The notes below the pieces were generated by a model. It searched no databases. It saw only the letters and a list, made by a program, of their open reading frames with translations, and had not been told where the DNA came from. Shown here one piece after another: positions 1 through 11,635 of a stretch of 64,000 nucleotides of DNA. Made by a program: the position numbers and the translations under genes. The stretch covers positions 9,297,823 to 9,361,822 of the forward strand of contig OZ018408.1 of assembly GCA_963969595.1 (NCBI GenBank), given 5' to 3'. Position 1 is the first letter of the stretch. Each line of letters begins with the position of its first letter. Source of the DNA: Neckera pumila (Eukaryota; Streptophyta; Bryopsida; Hypnales; Neckeraceae).

Positions 1-3000
1 TGTCTTGGGGTCTTCGGGGATTGAAGTAAGATTCACTATTGCATGGTGTTAAAAATATGTGAACCATTAATGCTGCAGCATAGATGTCTAAAAGCAACTT
101 CAATGAACATACCTGTCTCATATGTCTGGATGAACTCAAAGTCGGTACTATCCTCCAGCAATTCTGCCTTGACTCTTGCTTCCACATAAACATTAGCAAT
201 ATTCTGTTCTCTGAGCCACCTGCGGATCATTATTGACGTGCTCAGTACAGGAGCCAAGACCATATATAGCACTGACTGTGAAACTCCACTCGCAGTAAGA
301 ACTCTCCGCAGAGATGCAAAGGCTTCTGCACAATGTAAAATATATGCTAGAGTAGACAAAGTAAGCAAGAAGATACGTTTGAAAATACGATGCAAATTCT
401 AGAAAAAGTACGAAAATTTTCAAGACGCCCCAGCTGACTATTCTGTAAGGTCTGTTATGACTCACCAACACCACAAGAAAGAAATTCACTTACCAAACCA
501 TTTCTTTGCAAAGCCTCTGCACGGCTGCTGCATTCGGCTTCAAGAGAATGAACACTGATTGAGGAGGAGACTTCCAAACCAAAGTAATCTATCAAATAGA
601 ACGACGGCTTGTGAGAGAGACTATCATACTGTCATGAGAAAACGGTGCACAAGAAGGCCGAGCTTGGTTGAATCAAAGCCATTGACATGTTTGAACGAAA
701 AACTGCAGGACAATTCAAATGCATCAACATCGCAAAGGAGAGCACCTGTTTGTTGCTTCGGATTTCAGTCTTGATGTCGCCAGATTCAAACGAGACAAGG
801 TCGTGATACTGCGTTTGTCTCCTCTCGTCGGCGGTATCCCAAGTGAGTGTAAATGATGCCTGAGCTAGAAAAAATACACTGGTACGTAAATATATTGATC
901 GACCGCTAGTGGTTACGCATAGACGACCAGCAAATATGTAAAACAAGGAGCATTTCAACAAGAACACAGGCAATGAGGAAGTTCTGGAGCCTTGAACCCA
1001 AGCAATGGCCTCTTGGGAACTTCAAGTACACCATAAAGATCCAGGTACCAGGTACATCTAGACCAAACATGCCAGCTAAATGAAACCAAAAGTAGGGACC
1101 TCAAGGATGGACTGTTTACCAAAAAATAACCAATTATGGAGACAAGTAATAGTGTCCTTACTCTCACCTTTTCAGGTACGTCGCCCTCCAACTGCGTGTC
1201 CAAATATAGACTGTTAAAAGAGTCAGCACTATAGTTCAGAACTTCCTGGTTGCGAGTGGTTTCAATAGACTGGGAAGAACCATTTGTTGGTGGCTTCTGT
1301 GTTGACAGATTTGGTTCTATTGATTCGTGAGCGTCGGTCTCAACATTAGACATGGCTGAGGATTCAGTCTGTCTTAGAACGTCTGCAGCATTGTTGAACA
1401 CTTGTAAGCAATATCAGCAATGCGAAGAGCTGTCTCATGCACACAAATAAAAAGTCAATCAGTAGTAACAGAAAGCCCAAAGGATGAACGGTCAACCAAC
1501 AAAATATTTGACAACCAAGGAGTCTGATCAGACAAAAAAAACAGAATCCTCCAAACAGGCTTGAAAGGCATCATTCAGAAGAAAGTTATTACCAACAGCT
1601 GCATTATCAGCAAGAAGGCGCTCAAGACGGGAATTTCGGAGGAGCTCCATTTCATACTTATGCTTCCATTCCGCAGCCTCATCTTGAACAAGAGCTTTTT
1701 TCACTGCAACTTCCTCGAGAGCCTTAGCAACGGCTGTCAACACGTGTGTACAATTCAGTCGACCAGGCTTAGTCAGCAACATCAGAGGGCTTCTATGATT
1801 TCAGGACTATAATTCTTAATGCCAACACATGTAATTATATACACGAAGAATCAAACCTGAATAAACAAGAAATTTGAGAACCTAAAGCTATGGTCTACGA
1901 CGGGTAACAAGAGAAAAAATAAACAAAAATCCATATACAGAATCTATGGGCATGCAACGTGAATGTGCAACGCAATAACACGCCTATCCATAAATTGTCC
2001 ACAACATTGCTTCAGCAGAGTGTAGACACATTCGTGCAGGTCACAAGAGAAACCTAAACGTTCGTAACGCTCGTGAGTACATCTGGCCCAAGAGTACTAT
2101 GAATAGTTCGCAAAAAAAATTGTAAAAAGAGAGCAAAGACTTGAGGAATTCAAGGATGATAACATACTCTGAAGAGCATCCGAGAACTCAATAGAATTAT
2201 CTCCCCCGAGAACCATAGCCCGACCTCCGTCAGAACCAATACTTTGAGATCGAATACCCCCACGTTTAATATTGAAGTCCTTGCCATGGTCGAACTCCAG
2301 CCGACATGGAGAACTCCTATGGCCAAATCGAACCTGCATATTGTGAAAGCATCATATACTGAAACCTATATCACTTTTGATGTATCTGACATTCGGGCTT
2401 CACAATGCACCGCCATTAACATAGACAATTCAGTTCAAGATATCATACTAAAAACGACTGAACAATCATTCATAAAGACAAGTAAATAATTACTCGCACC
2501 AAGTTCTGTCAGCCATCAGCAAGTGCTACACGAGTGCCAAGTATATCACCTTCTGACGTTTGTCCTTAATCTATAAACTAATATTCTTGGTGCAACTCTT
2601 TGAAGAGGAAAAGCTATCGATGACGTACTTCGTGCAAACAAGACATAACTGGACCCTTATTACTTTTTATAAACTTCAGTTTTGCTCCAAGTCTCTGCGT
2701 TTTCCTTTATCATGAATATAGTTTTTAAGTGACAGAATCTCCGTACTCAAATAAATTTGAAACAAATTCTAAAATATGGATGAAAGCCAGAACTATAACG
2801 GTTACTTTTTTCTTATTGAACTATTATATAGAATATATTCAAGTGAAAATGTCTTCAAACATTTTGATACATGAATTAAAGATCGAGCATTGACTTGAGG
2901 AAATCTTTTATTGTAGTTAATCAATGATTACTTAAAAAATATCGGGGTTGAAGTTTATTTTGAACTATATAGTGTATCTCTTTACTCCAAAAATTTGTAA

Positions 3001-3253
3001 GAAATTTGTATTAGTAATTTAAAATTCAATAATAAGTCATAACGTAAAGTAGAAGTAAAACGCAATCAGAATTTTTTCTTAGCGTTAAACAATGTAATGC
3101 AGGGGTAAGAAATGTGTTCGCATTTACAATGTGATTGTAAATGTATTGCAACTTCCCGTCGGAAACACAAGACAATGAGATTACGGGAAGAACACTCACC
3201 CTGTTCGATAGCTTGAGAAACTGTGGTCGCGCATACTGACAAGGCAATGTCAT
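1..3253 (-). CDS. NADK1: NAD kinase (plant NADK1-like), 5' portion, multi-exon, runs off left edge
   Basis: NAD kinase phosphorylates NAD to NADP using ATP. Seven coding exons can be placed on the minus strand: 3253-3200, 2333-2168, 1733-1593, 1400-1168, 859-746, 588-494 and 219-113. All six introns (866, 434, 192, 308, 157 and 274 nt) are GT-AG and every junction phase agrees, giving about 303 residues. Recognisable plant NADK1 stretches are ASFTLTW, HDLVSFESGDIKTE, ITLVWKSPPQSV, LKPNAAAVQRLCKEMV and WLREQN followed by VYVEARVKAELLED. The exon at 1733-1593 has the charged, coiled-coil-like region (EWKHKYEMELLRN) usual before this domain. The GGDG catalytic part lies beyond position 1. The start ATG at 3253 is inferred; the frame is open upstream, with another ATG at 3487. 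The usual MVRW reads MVWW across the last junction. Identification is by recalled similarity and is firm; the first exon is less certain. Confidence 0.88.
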
Positions 3254-4304
3254 ACAACCCCGCAAGATTGATTCACGAGCTGACGGTGAGAGCTGGTGCG
3301 TCCCCACGCCGTAAGTCAGATAAATATTCCAAACAACCCCCTCAATGTTGCTGACATCCAATAACTGCTTAGCAAATACTTCAACGCTACAAAGATGATC
3401 GGCAGCTACGACTGTGATTACCCGAACACCACTAAAATACACTCTGAGGTGTGTAGTAAGAGACAACACCTGGGATAGCAGATCCATTATCGTCGAGAAC
3501 GACAATTTTCCGCCACGGCAAGAATCTCCAATCCGTCTTCACCCTGTCTCCAATTCCATGGCTACTTCTCTGCATTCAGAATTCAGACACTGCCAAGTCC
3601 ATTCAACAGGTTCTCTAACAACAATCTGCAGCTCCGTCAATCTCTTATATTCAATTACATTCCACGTAAGTACGTGTCGGCGTTAAAATTGCGGGAATGC
3701 AAGCGGAAATACTACACCACGATTGCTTGCCATACAGCGGGGTTCTAGAAAACAAAGCTCTACCATCGATCAACCTTACCAGGTGTGAGAAGAGAAATTC
3801 AAGCCAGGGCGTCGTACAACCGAGAAGAGCACGACGGCGATGTCCTATAGAAGAAGCACAAAGAGTTTGCGACGAGGAATCGAGAGATAGTAAAGGCGGA
3901 AACCGTGAAGCCCTAATCCAGCAATGAGAAGCGAAAGCCAGAACGCAAATGGAGTTCCAGAAGAGGGAAGCACAGAAATGGCGACCGGAATGAGCAAGCC
4001 AAGAGAAAGCGAGACCACAGCTTGGTAGTGAGTTGGTGGAAGTCACGACTCACGACTGGATTGAGACTAATGTGACCAGAAGTGTCGTTAGTCCACGTTT
4101 TACCCGTGACTTTGTGTTTGAACCATCTTGTTAGAAAGTCTAGATAGAGTTTGAATGACAATTAGGGATTTTTTACTTTACTTTAGTTGTTGACAGATCG
4201 AAATCATAAATATTGGAGAGTTTTTGTAATTTTTGTGAATTTTCAAAGGGTTTTAAAGGAAAACTTTCGAGTGTTATTCAAGTGTATCTTTGAATCATCT
4301 ATAT
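3254..4304 (-). promoter_or_regulatory. Probable 5' UTR and promoter region of the NAD kinase gene
   Basis: This stretch is clearly less AT-rich than the transposon-filled DNA beyond about 4160 and shows no recognisable repeat. Open frames exist on both strands (for example 3651-4046 minus) but none resembles a known protein, so I read it as leader and promoter of the minus-strand NAD kinase gene. A non-coding first exon may lie here; I could not place a transcription start. Confidence 0.4.
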
Positions 4305-4725
4305 AAGGGAGATGACCTATTTCCAATCATTTAAGCAATTCAGCATATCTGGTGTATGGGTATGGTGAGTTGAAATTTTTTTGTATTTAGAAAAATAGAA
4401 TTAAAAGAAGGATTTCATATTTTATACATTTTTTCCTCAAAAACAAAACTACATGATTTTTTTTATGAAGATTCCTTTTAACCTATTCTTGGTCATCCTA
4501 TTTTCAACCATGAGTTGGTTACAAAATCAACAATGCTTCAATGTAGGTGATAGTTGTAGCTTCCAATGTCCAACTTGTGATCATTCTATGCTTTTAATGC
4601 ATACCTCCCTGGTATTTGTATTGCTCCTGCTCTACATGAGCTGTCACCTAAACCACATCTGATTGGAAACAAAGCAGCCTAACTAGCGAAAATGGGTAGT
4701 TGATTGGAAATGGGTCGACTCCATT
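4305..4725. mobile_element. TIR element, family G (copy G2), about 420 bp
   Basis: The left end (GATGACCTATTTCCAATCA, from about 4311) is matched as an inverted repeat by the right end (TGATTGGAAATGGGTCGACT, 4701-4720). The same terminal sequence type occurs in the element at 11769-12173. No coding capacity is visible. The right end abuts the TTAA of the T element starting at 4724. Confidence 0.55.
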
Positions 4726-5655
4726 AACCCCTAAAGTTCCTTGACTATGTTCTCACCAAAAATGCTCCAAAACTGCCATTTCTAGTCCAAGTACCAAATT
4801 TTTGAAAAATATCATTTTTTGACACATGTAACCGTAGGATCTTGTTGTACTCTAGTTTGAGAATATGTGGAAAAAATTTCAGAAATTTCCACCATGTAGA
4901 TTGCAAGATATTAGCATTTGAAGTGGCAAAAATCCTTTTTTGACCACTGCAAAAAAACCGGGCAGCTGCACTTCACAAGGTCAAATCATTATGAAAAAAT
5001 GTCCAAAATGGTTGTGCTTCTTTGGATTCATTCTTCAGGGCAAGTTGGCTACATACATGAAAATTTTCAGATCATTTGGAGTTGTGCAACATATAGGAAA
5101 AAAATAATAAGTAGAAAGAAGTAGAGAATGATTCAAAATACTAAATTGTTAATAAATAATTTACAAAATTAAAAAATTCCAATCCAAATGGTTGAATTGT
5201 TGTTATAAACAATCTACATCCAATAGCATTATTTTTTTTCAAAAATATTGAAATTTCAGGAAAATAAAGGACTTCAAAGTTTTTTTTGGTGTAGGAATTC
5301 CATAACTGCCCGCAAACTAAAAAGCCTCATAACTTTTGACTCAACTATTGAAATGCAATGATTCAAAGCTTTTTGAGTACATATAAATCTGAAGAAAAAA
5401 TTTCAAATTTTTATTTCTTAAAAAAGTATTTTTCCAGATCTGCCCGGACTGCCCGAGTTGAGAAACAAACAACATATTGTGCAATAACTTTTTACTCGTA
5501 TTTCCAAATGTCATGAATTTTGAGCATATTAAAGATATTCCTCGTCCCCACATTCTATTAAAGTTTCAGCCCAAAATGTGCAAATCTCTGCTCACATGCA
5601 CCTGCCCAAAAAAGTTATAAGTCCAAAAAACACAGTCCGGTCCTTTAGGGGTTAA
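4724..5655 (+). mobile_element. T-family element T1 (TTAA-bounded, about 930 bp, non-autonomous)
   Basis: It begins TTAACCCCTAAAG and ends GGTCCTTTAGGGGTTAA, so both termini are intact inverted repeats including TTAA. The interior has the family landmarks: an early ACTGCCATTTCTAG block, an AGGATCTTG block near 4830, and AAGTTATAAGTCC shortly before the right end. No open frame longer than about 70 codons is present, so it cannot encode a transposase. It is one of the most complete copies in the window. Confidence 0.88.
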
Positions 5656-6340
5656 AGACTAAAAACCTTTTGCTTGAGGCTCTATTACTTGATAAATATG
5701 TTGCACTACATATAAGTTAAAGACATTCTGCAATGATGTTTTAAACATTACAAAAAATCTGAACCTGGAAAAGACCGCAAGACTTTCATTTTTGGTCCCT
5801 CCTATGGTGCAAATACAAAAAAAAAAAAAAAAATTTAAAATTATAAATTATAAATAAAAAATTGAAATCGCCAATTTTTCATGAAACAAAGTGAAAATTT
5901 TCGTAATGATTAATGATTCATAGTGTCTCATAGTAACAATATAAGATTGACATTTGAACACAATTTAAAAGGAAAAAATTAATTTAGACATGATGTTTTG
6001 ACTATTTCACAATGGATCTAGTCCTTTAAGGATTAAGTCACATTCATCCTAATTTTGTTAATTGACATTCAAAAAATTGCATAGGAGTTTGATTGAAACT
6101 AATCAATTTTAATGAATCCCACTTTACCTTTTAAAAGACAGGCTAGTAACTATGGAAATCATTCCTTTTAGTACTAAATGAATCATTCATTTCGAAAAGT
6201 CCAAAAGCACTTATTGGAAGTCAAACTATTGTATGAGACCTTCCTTTTTATACAAATCTTAAGGAAGAATAGTTGCACTTTTGTCCTATATAGAACAATT
6301 CTTTGTCATTCATTGTCTAAAAAACAGCCATGGCATTCTT
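5656..6340. other. AT-rich intergenic DNA with a C-family-like right end
   Basis: It holds an A-run at about 5817-5832 and, at 6018-6036, a terminal motif CTAGTCCTTTAAGGATTAA that matches the right end of the short C family. The matching left end was not found. Nothing else is recognised. Confidence 0.4.
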
Positions 6341-6747
6341 TTAGAATCAAGGGCTAGAGGAAGTATTGAATTAATTCTTGTGCTAATATTTTATACAATT
6401 ATGCTATGGACTAGATAATGCTCGAGAGCTGGGAGGTTCAAGAGCATTATGGGACATAATGCCAAGTCTAATGATTCATCACAGACATCCATATCTATAC
6501 TTTTTGCAATCTTGAGGTGTAGAAAGAGAGGCTATGTCATGAGTTATAACACTTTTCTAACTATCCAATGGAATGGTGACAAATCTGCCTCGAAAACTGG
6601 ACTTGGCAATAAATTATGAAAATGTGTCACTAACATAAACCAATGTACAGTATATACACTCAAATGTTCCACACACTTACGTCACAAGTTTACAGAAACA
6701 TGTCTAGAATCTGCTAAGCTAGATTTATTAACTGTCTTGCGGCTTGC
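6341..6747 (+). repeat. Second copy of the wax synthase upstream region (uninterrupted)
   Basis: This segment matches, in order, four pieces found in front of the wax synthase gene: 8701-8838 plus 9112-9141, 11636-11768, and 12174-12278. Shared landmarks are GTATTGAATTAA, CATATCTATA, TAGAAAGAG, CTATCCAATGGAATGGTGAC and GTCACAAGTTTAC/TCTC followed by CTAGAATCTGCTA. Similarity stops at about 6747, about 127 bp short of the position equivalent to the gene's start codon, so only upstream DNA was duplicated. It lacks the transposons that split the gene-proximal copy and so gives the empty-site sequence for them. Confidence 0.8.
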
Positions 6748-6766
6748 GGAATTTGTATTGAATTGC

Positions 6767-7696
6767 TTAACCCCTAAAGGACCGTTTGTCCCCTCAAGGG
6801 ACAATTCGGGCCCGAGCAGGTTCCTATTGTCTCAATTTTTAGTGATATTTTTTGGGATTTTTTGAGGTTGTGTATTTTTGCGAGCTTTGTAAATATATAA
6901 TTGTTATTTTAATTGATGCCCGGGAGCAAAAGTTATGGGACAATAAGCAAAAATGGAGTTCAGCATGCAGCACAAAAAAAAATCACAGAAAGTCAATAAT
7001 TTTTTTTCAAGTTTTTTTCTCAAAGATTATATTTTTGTCTACATGTGAAGCTTTGTTTCATTCAATTTGGGCTAATAATGAGAAAGTTATGGATACTCTT
7101 AGTTTTTTGGGTAATCTAAGCATCTTCTTGAAAAAATAACTTGTAGGATTCATTTTTGAATGCAATTTTCACAATTTTTCAAAAAAAATTGTTGGACAAG
7201 GTTATATTTTCTTGCTAGAACCATCTCACTATTGGGATTATTGTGATTCAATTCCATCTAAAAGCTATTAACAATTTCGTTTTTTCTTCAATCTTGAATC
7301 CATTTCTACTTAACAATTTTTTAATGAGTGAAAATTAAAAGCTTTTTTTCCTAAATTTTTTTTGTAGATTCTCAACTTAACTATTTAACATAAATAAGTA
7401 GAAATTCAAAATCAGTAGTGCAAAAAATTTGAACTAAAAAGATTCGAAGCCAAAAAATCTAGTCAAGCAAGGTGCAAAAAAACTTGTTTTCTTCACTTTA
7501 AATGCATATATCTTACAATCTACTTGGTCAAAGTTTTTGAAATTTCTTCTATGTATTTATATACAAGTCAAGTATAAGATCTTATGGTTGGATATGCAAA
7601 AAAATTAAAAATTTAGAGTTATTTTCTCTTTGCAATAGAAATGACAGTTTTGAGTGTTTTTTGATAGGAAATTCACTTTGGTCCTTTAGGGGTTAA
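6767..7696 (-). mobile_element. T-family element T2 (930 bp, reverse orientation)
   Basis: Both ends are intact: TTAACCCCTAAAGGACCG at the left and GGTCCTTTAGGGGTTAA at the right. The terminal-proximal CCCCTCAAGGGGAC-like palindrome that marks the right end in forward copies lies at the left here, so the copy is inverted. It sits about 20 bp beyond the end of the duplicated wax synthase upstream segment. No coding capacity. Confidence 0.88.
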
Positions 7697-8700
7697 TTGT
7701 GCGATTTTAGGTGTAGTTACCTTATCAGATGAATCTTGATGTTTTATTGAACATCATTGTTGACATAAAAATATGGGTTGTTTTATTTAATGTCTACAAA
7801 GATGTGTTCCAAAAAATAGTGTAAACATCCCCAAAAACATGGGTTTCTTATAGTGTGTGTGGTAAAAATTTTAGATCAATCCAAGATCTATTGATTTTTT
7901 GGAAGCCAATCGAAGTTTATAGGTTCAATTTGAATTCACCAAACTGCATTTGATGGCTGCAACTTAGGGGCTTGTATCTCTTTCATCTAATGTTAATTTT
8001 CAACAAAATTTATTGATTTATGTTCCCTTAAAGTCTAGTTAATTTGTTAAAATTTTCATGTCAATCCAAGTTGTTTTGAATGTTTGGAAGCAATTCAAAG
8101 TTCCATATCCTGACATTTTTGGACTACAATGAACTTTTGCGGCTTGTTTCTTCTTCATAGAATGTCCATTTCCAACAAAAAATTTAGAAAAGATGTACAT
8201 GCTAGTCTAGTTTCTGTGCCTAAAATCTCGTATCAATCTAAGAGGCTATGAGTGACTGAGAAGCATTTTAGAAGGACATTTAGCTTTAGATGTGTTTCTT
8301 GCAACTTTTCTTGCTATTTTTTTGACATTTCAAAGCCATTTTGCAAACACAATGAGTCAATTGAATGATATTTTCTTTCACCAATGTGTTTGTATGCTGG
8401 TTTTGAATCACTTTATAGTTTAAAGTTTTTCATTTGAGTAGGTTCAGAAATTGAATTTCACCTCTAAATGTGTTGCTAGGAAAATTTCAACATCCTTTTT
8501 CAACACTAAAACATTGTAATCTTGTAATCTTGCAATCTATGTGGCCAAATGACTCCAAATTTGATTCACGTCATCTACAACACTTACACTATAAGATTGT
8601 ACGGTTAAGATCTCTATAACTTAGTGACATTTAGAATTATAACACTTCAAAAGCAATGATGTTTTTGAAACCAAAAAGGCCTTGGGCTTTTAGAGGTTAA
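7697..8700 (-). mobile_element. Partial or diverged T-family copy, reverse orientation
   Basis: The right end reads GGCCTTGGGCTTTTAGAGGTTAA (in two parts: GGCCTTGGGC, then TTTTAGAGGTTAA), the reversed left terminus of the family. The 8500-8650 interior also matches reversed family sequence. The other terminus could not be found, and 7697-7900 does not resemble the family, so only about 7.9-8.7 kb is supported. Confidence 0.5.
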
Positions 8701-8838
8701 AGGCTAGGGAGAGTATTGAATTAACTCTCATGCTGGTATTTTATATAGTTTTGCTATAGACTAGGTAATGCTTGAGGGCTGAGAGCCTCAAGATATAATG
8801 CCAAGTCTAATAGTTCATCATACACGTCCATATCTATA
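8701..8838 (+). repeat. Wax synthase upstream region, first piece of the interrupted copy
   Basis: It matches 6350-6497 (GTATTGAATTAACTC, GCCAAGTCTAATAGTTCATC, CATATCTATA). It continues after the B-family element at 9112-9141 and then, beyond a large insertion, at 11636. Confidence 0.75.
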
Positions 8839-9111
8839 CATTAGAGGGGATTTGAGGACATTGGAGGGCCGTTTCAGGCCTATTCCCAATTCTGGCCAGA
8901 TTCTGTGAACAAACGGTACGGACTGTCAGAATTTTTTTTTCAAAAACAAAAAATCCCAAATATCATTTTAGGATTTTTCTTTTTCTTTTTCTTTTTCAAA
9001 AATGACGTGGCACCATTTCGACCACATCAACCAGCTGCTTTCTTGCGTTCCCGTAGTCTAGAAATGTAGGATAATTTGCCGGCTCTTGGAGGCCTCAAAT
9101 CTCTTCCAATG
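8839..9111. mobile_element. B-family TIR element B1 (273 bp)
   Basis: The left end CATTAGAGGGGATTTGAGG and right end CCTCAAATCTCTTCCAATG are imperfect inverted repeats. The interior has a GGGCCGTTTCAGGCC block, an A/T-rich run, GACGTGGCACC and TTGCGTTCCCG, all shared with copy B2 at 45191. Comparison with the uninterrupted copy at 6491-6520 indicates that the host sequence resumes directly after the element, with no duplicated target bases. Confidence 0.75.
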
Positions 9112-9490
9112 CTCTTTACAAATATAAGGGTGTAGAAAGAAGGTTGAGTTTATAGTTATATGATGAACCTCTTGCGAAGGCCATTTTATCCCCTCTCCCC
9201 CCCTTGTTTTACCCCCGAGGAAATGTAGGAACGTTTAACCTTTAAAGAACCAAGGCCTTTTTTCTGCCAAAAATTCTCGAAACTGTCATTTTTAGAGTGA
9301 AGAGTAAAAAAATTTGAAGTTGTTTTTTTTGCACATCTAACCATAGGATCTTATACCTAACTAGTATGAGAATGTGTGGAAAAAATTTCAGAATCTTTGA
9401 TTGCACAGATTGCAAGATATCTGCGTTTGAAGTGAAAAAAACAAGTTTTTCAACACATTACGGGACTAGATTTTTTTACTTTGAACATTT

Positions 9491-10374
9491 TTAATCCTTT
9501 AGTGACCGTGGTTGATATGGGGGGAAGTCATTTTTTCAATATATACTTTTCAAAAGTTATTTGGGGATGAGCTTTGAGCCAAATAAATATGATCGGACCG
9601 TAGAATTGAGGCTACAAGGTCTTGGCAATGTATTGCCACAAGAATGAAGGTGATCCAAGTTTTCATTTAGACATGAGAATGGCTCAAAGATTGAAGTGAG
9701 AACTGAATCTACTACAATTAAGCAAAAAGTGTCTCTGAAGTAGGTGGCTCAAAATTCTCTCACACTCTAAAACACTCCACTCCTCAAATATACATCATTT
9801 GTACATGTTGGTTTTCCATCTTCACAAGAATGTATAAAAAATGGACATTTCATGGTTTTTAAACCTTTATCGTTTCAACATCAAAAATTCATAACTAATT
9901 CCATAAAGTTCCAAAAATATAAAATAACTTGGATTAAATGCCAATTCTACTTGTTTTTCAAGGAAATTTTAATGAAATATAATTCAAAATTTTTTACCTC
10001 CCCAAATCTCAGTTTCAACTCTTAGATGGGTAGTTTTTGGCCCTCCTACCTTAGCTAGTCCATGTACATCCTTGGATTTCATGGATTAGACAGTGGTAGG
10101 CTTGCCAAGCAACATTGTTGCCTTCATGGCTTGTGTATTTTGATAAAAATTTGCCTAGATTGAAGCTTATTTGTACATTTCCTTGGCCAGTACAGATTCA
10201 TTCAAACTAGCATAGCTCACTTTCAACCAAATTGTTTGGTTGAAAGTGAGCATCTAAAGATGCTCTAACTCCGTTCTTCTTGGGGTTTTTACAATTTAGG
10301 TGTATTTTGACCTACAACAAGCATAGAGTCCATAAATCGACCAAAATGTGGTCGACCGGTCACTAAAGGGTTCA
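9491..10374. mobile_element. E-family TTAA element nested inside T3 (884 bp)
   Basis: It begins TTAATCCTTTAGTGACCG and ends CGGTCACTAAAGGGTTCA, imperfect inverted repeats. The uninterrupted family member at 17460-17490 reads CATTTTTAACTTAAAATTTT. In T3 the same sequence is cut exactly at TTAA, which recurs as TTCA on the far side. This supports a 4-bp TTAA target. The element has a perfect 17-bp-arm hairpin at 10215-10251 and no coding capacity. Confidence 0.78.
10215..10251. repeat. Perfect short hairpin inside element E
   Basis: The arm GCTCACTTTCAACCAAA and its exact reverse complement are separated by only three bases (ttg). It may simply be a structural feature of the E family. Confidence 0.85.
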
Positions 10375-11193
10375 CTTCAATCTTTTGCACTATAGAGTTT
10401 TGAGCTTTAAATATTTATTGTAGAGAATTGGGTTGAGAGTCCAGGAAAAAAAACAAATTTAGAAAAACTTAATTTTCATTCTTAAAAAAATTGTTAAGTA
10501 GAAGCGAGAGTAGAAGTAGGTACAAGATAGGAGGAAAATCTAAAATATTAATATCTTTTAGATGGAATTCCAATGCACTAATATCAATGATGAGATCGTT
10601 CTAGCAAGAAACTAAACCATGTGAAACTTTTTTTTTGAAAAACTGCAAAAATTGCATTCCAAAATGAATCCTACAAGTTATTTTTTTCAAGAAGATGCTC
10701 TAATTGCCAGAAAAACAAGATTGTCCACAACTTTCTCATAAAAAATTCAAATGAAATGAATCAAAGTTTTTCAAATAGACAAAATTATAATCTATAAGGA
10801 AAAAAAGAATTTAAAATTAAATTTTTTGCAAAAAAATTTTGTTGCCCCCTCTTCCTTGTTTTGAGCTTATTTGGGCATAACTTTTGTTCCCAGGCACCGA
10901 TTTAAAAAAAAATTATACTCCCATGAAGCTTATCAGTTTTTCTATCTTCAATAAGAATTTCAAAAAATCACGACAAAAATTCAGCCCATAGGTACTTGCC
11001 TAAAATCCCATTTGTCCCCGGAAGGGACAATGGTCCTTTCGGCAAATTTTGAGTTCATATTTGCAATCAAAGGCCCCACATTAGCTACAAGAGGTGTAGA
11101 GAAGTAGATTTAACACAATACAAAATAGGGGGTCATTTTTTACATTCACCCTTGGAATTGGACCTCCACAAGAGGCTCGTCATACAACTAAGG

Positions 11194-11619
11194 TAAACCA
11201 GCCCATTGTGGTCAAAATTTGGAGTCTACCCTCATGCCATAGCTGAAAGTTTTCGAATTTTTTCCCACATGAAGACAAGTGTGAGAAATAGTGAGAGCAG
11301 TTGAAATTATATTTTTCAAACAAAGTATGAGTTTGTTATGGATTTTTGAAGTGATCTGTCCAAAAGAGTCAGTAGACTATCCCATAACCAACAAAAATTG
11401 TATCCAATATGCTCTTCTTAATCACCAAAGGTAGTCACAGTAATTTCTAATGTAAAAGGCCATGAAAACTCACTTCTTACAATGATTTACACTAAAAAAG
11501 CAGGTTTTCCTAATGAGGTCACTAATCACTCCATTGGTGTCAGGTTGGACATTGATTGTGGCCCAAAAAAGTGTCATAGGTGTCCACTATGGGTCATGCG
11601 ACCACAATGGGCTGGTTTA
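11194..11619. mobile_element. Short TIR element F with perfect 20-bp ends
   Basis: The left TAAACCAGCCCATTGTGGTC (11194-11213) is the exact reverse complement of 11600-11619. Identical ends suggest a recent insertion compared with its neighbours. It lies inside the right TIR of element H. The target duplication is unclear. A 63-codon open frame inside resembles nothing known. Confidence 0.72.
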
Positions 11620-11635
11620 TTTTATAAGCTCGACC

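Larger units (their letters stand above)
9235..11040 (+). mobile_element. T-family element T3, interrupted by element E
   Basis: The left end TTAACCTTTAAAGAACCAAG is clear and the interior follows the family up to 9490. It resumes at 10375 (CTTCAATCTTTTGCAC...) and reaches the right-end palindrome and AATGGTCCTTTC at 11040. The last bases of the right terminus are missing or mutated. The interruption is element E at 9491-10374. Confidence 0.8.
9142..11635. mobile_element. Mutator-like element H with 9-bp target duplication, itself broken by later insertions
   Basis: The element begins GGTTGAGTTTATAGTTATAT and ends ATAAGCTCGACC. The TIR is about 40 bp; 9153-9180 pairs with 11163-11190 at 23 of 28 positions. 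It is flanked by TAGAAAGAA (9133-9141) and TAGAAAGAG (11636-11644), a 9-bp duplication with one mismatch. The uninterrupted copy near 6510-6525 has this site once. A 9-bp duplication with long TIRs is typical of Mutator-like elements. Its right TIR is split by element F (11194-11619) and its interior is filled by T3 and E. No transposase is visible. Confidence 0.68.

Noticed and set aside
3651..4046. 131-codon minus-strand frame upstream of the NAD kinase
   Set aside because: No similarity recognised and no consistent splice link to the next exon; a leader or promoter reading is simpler.
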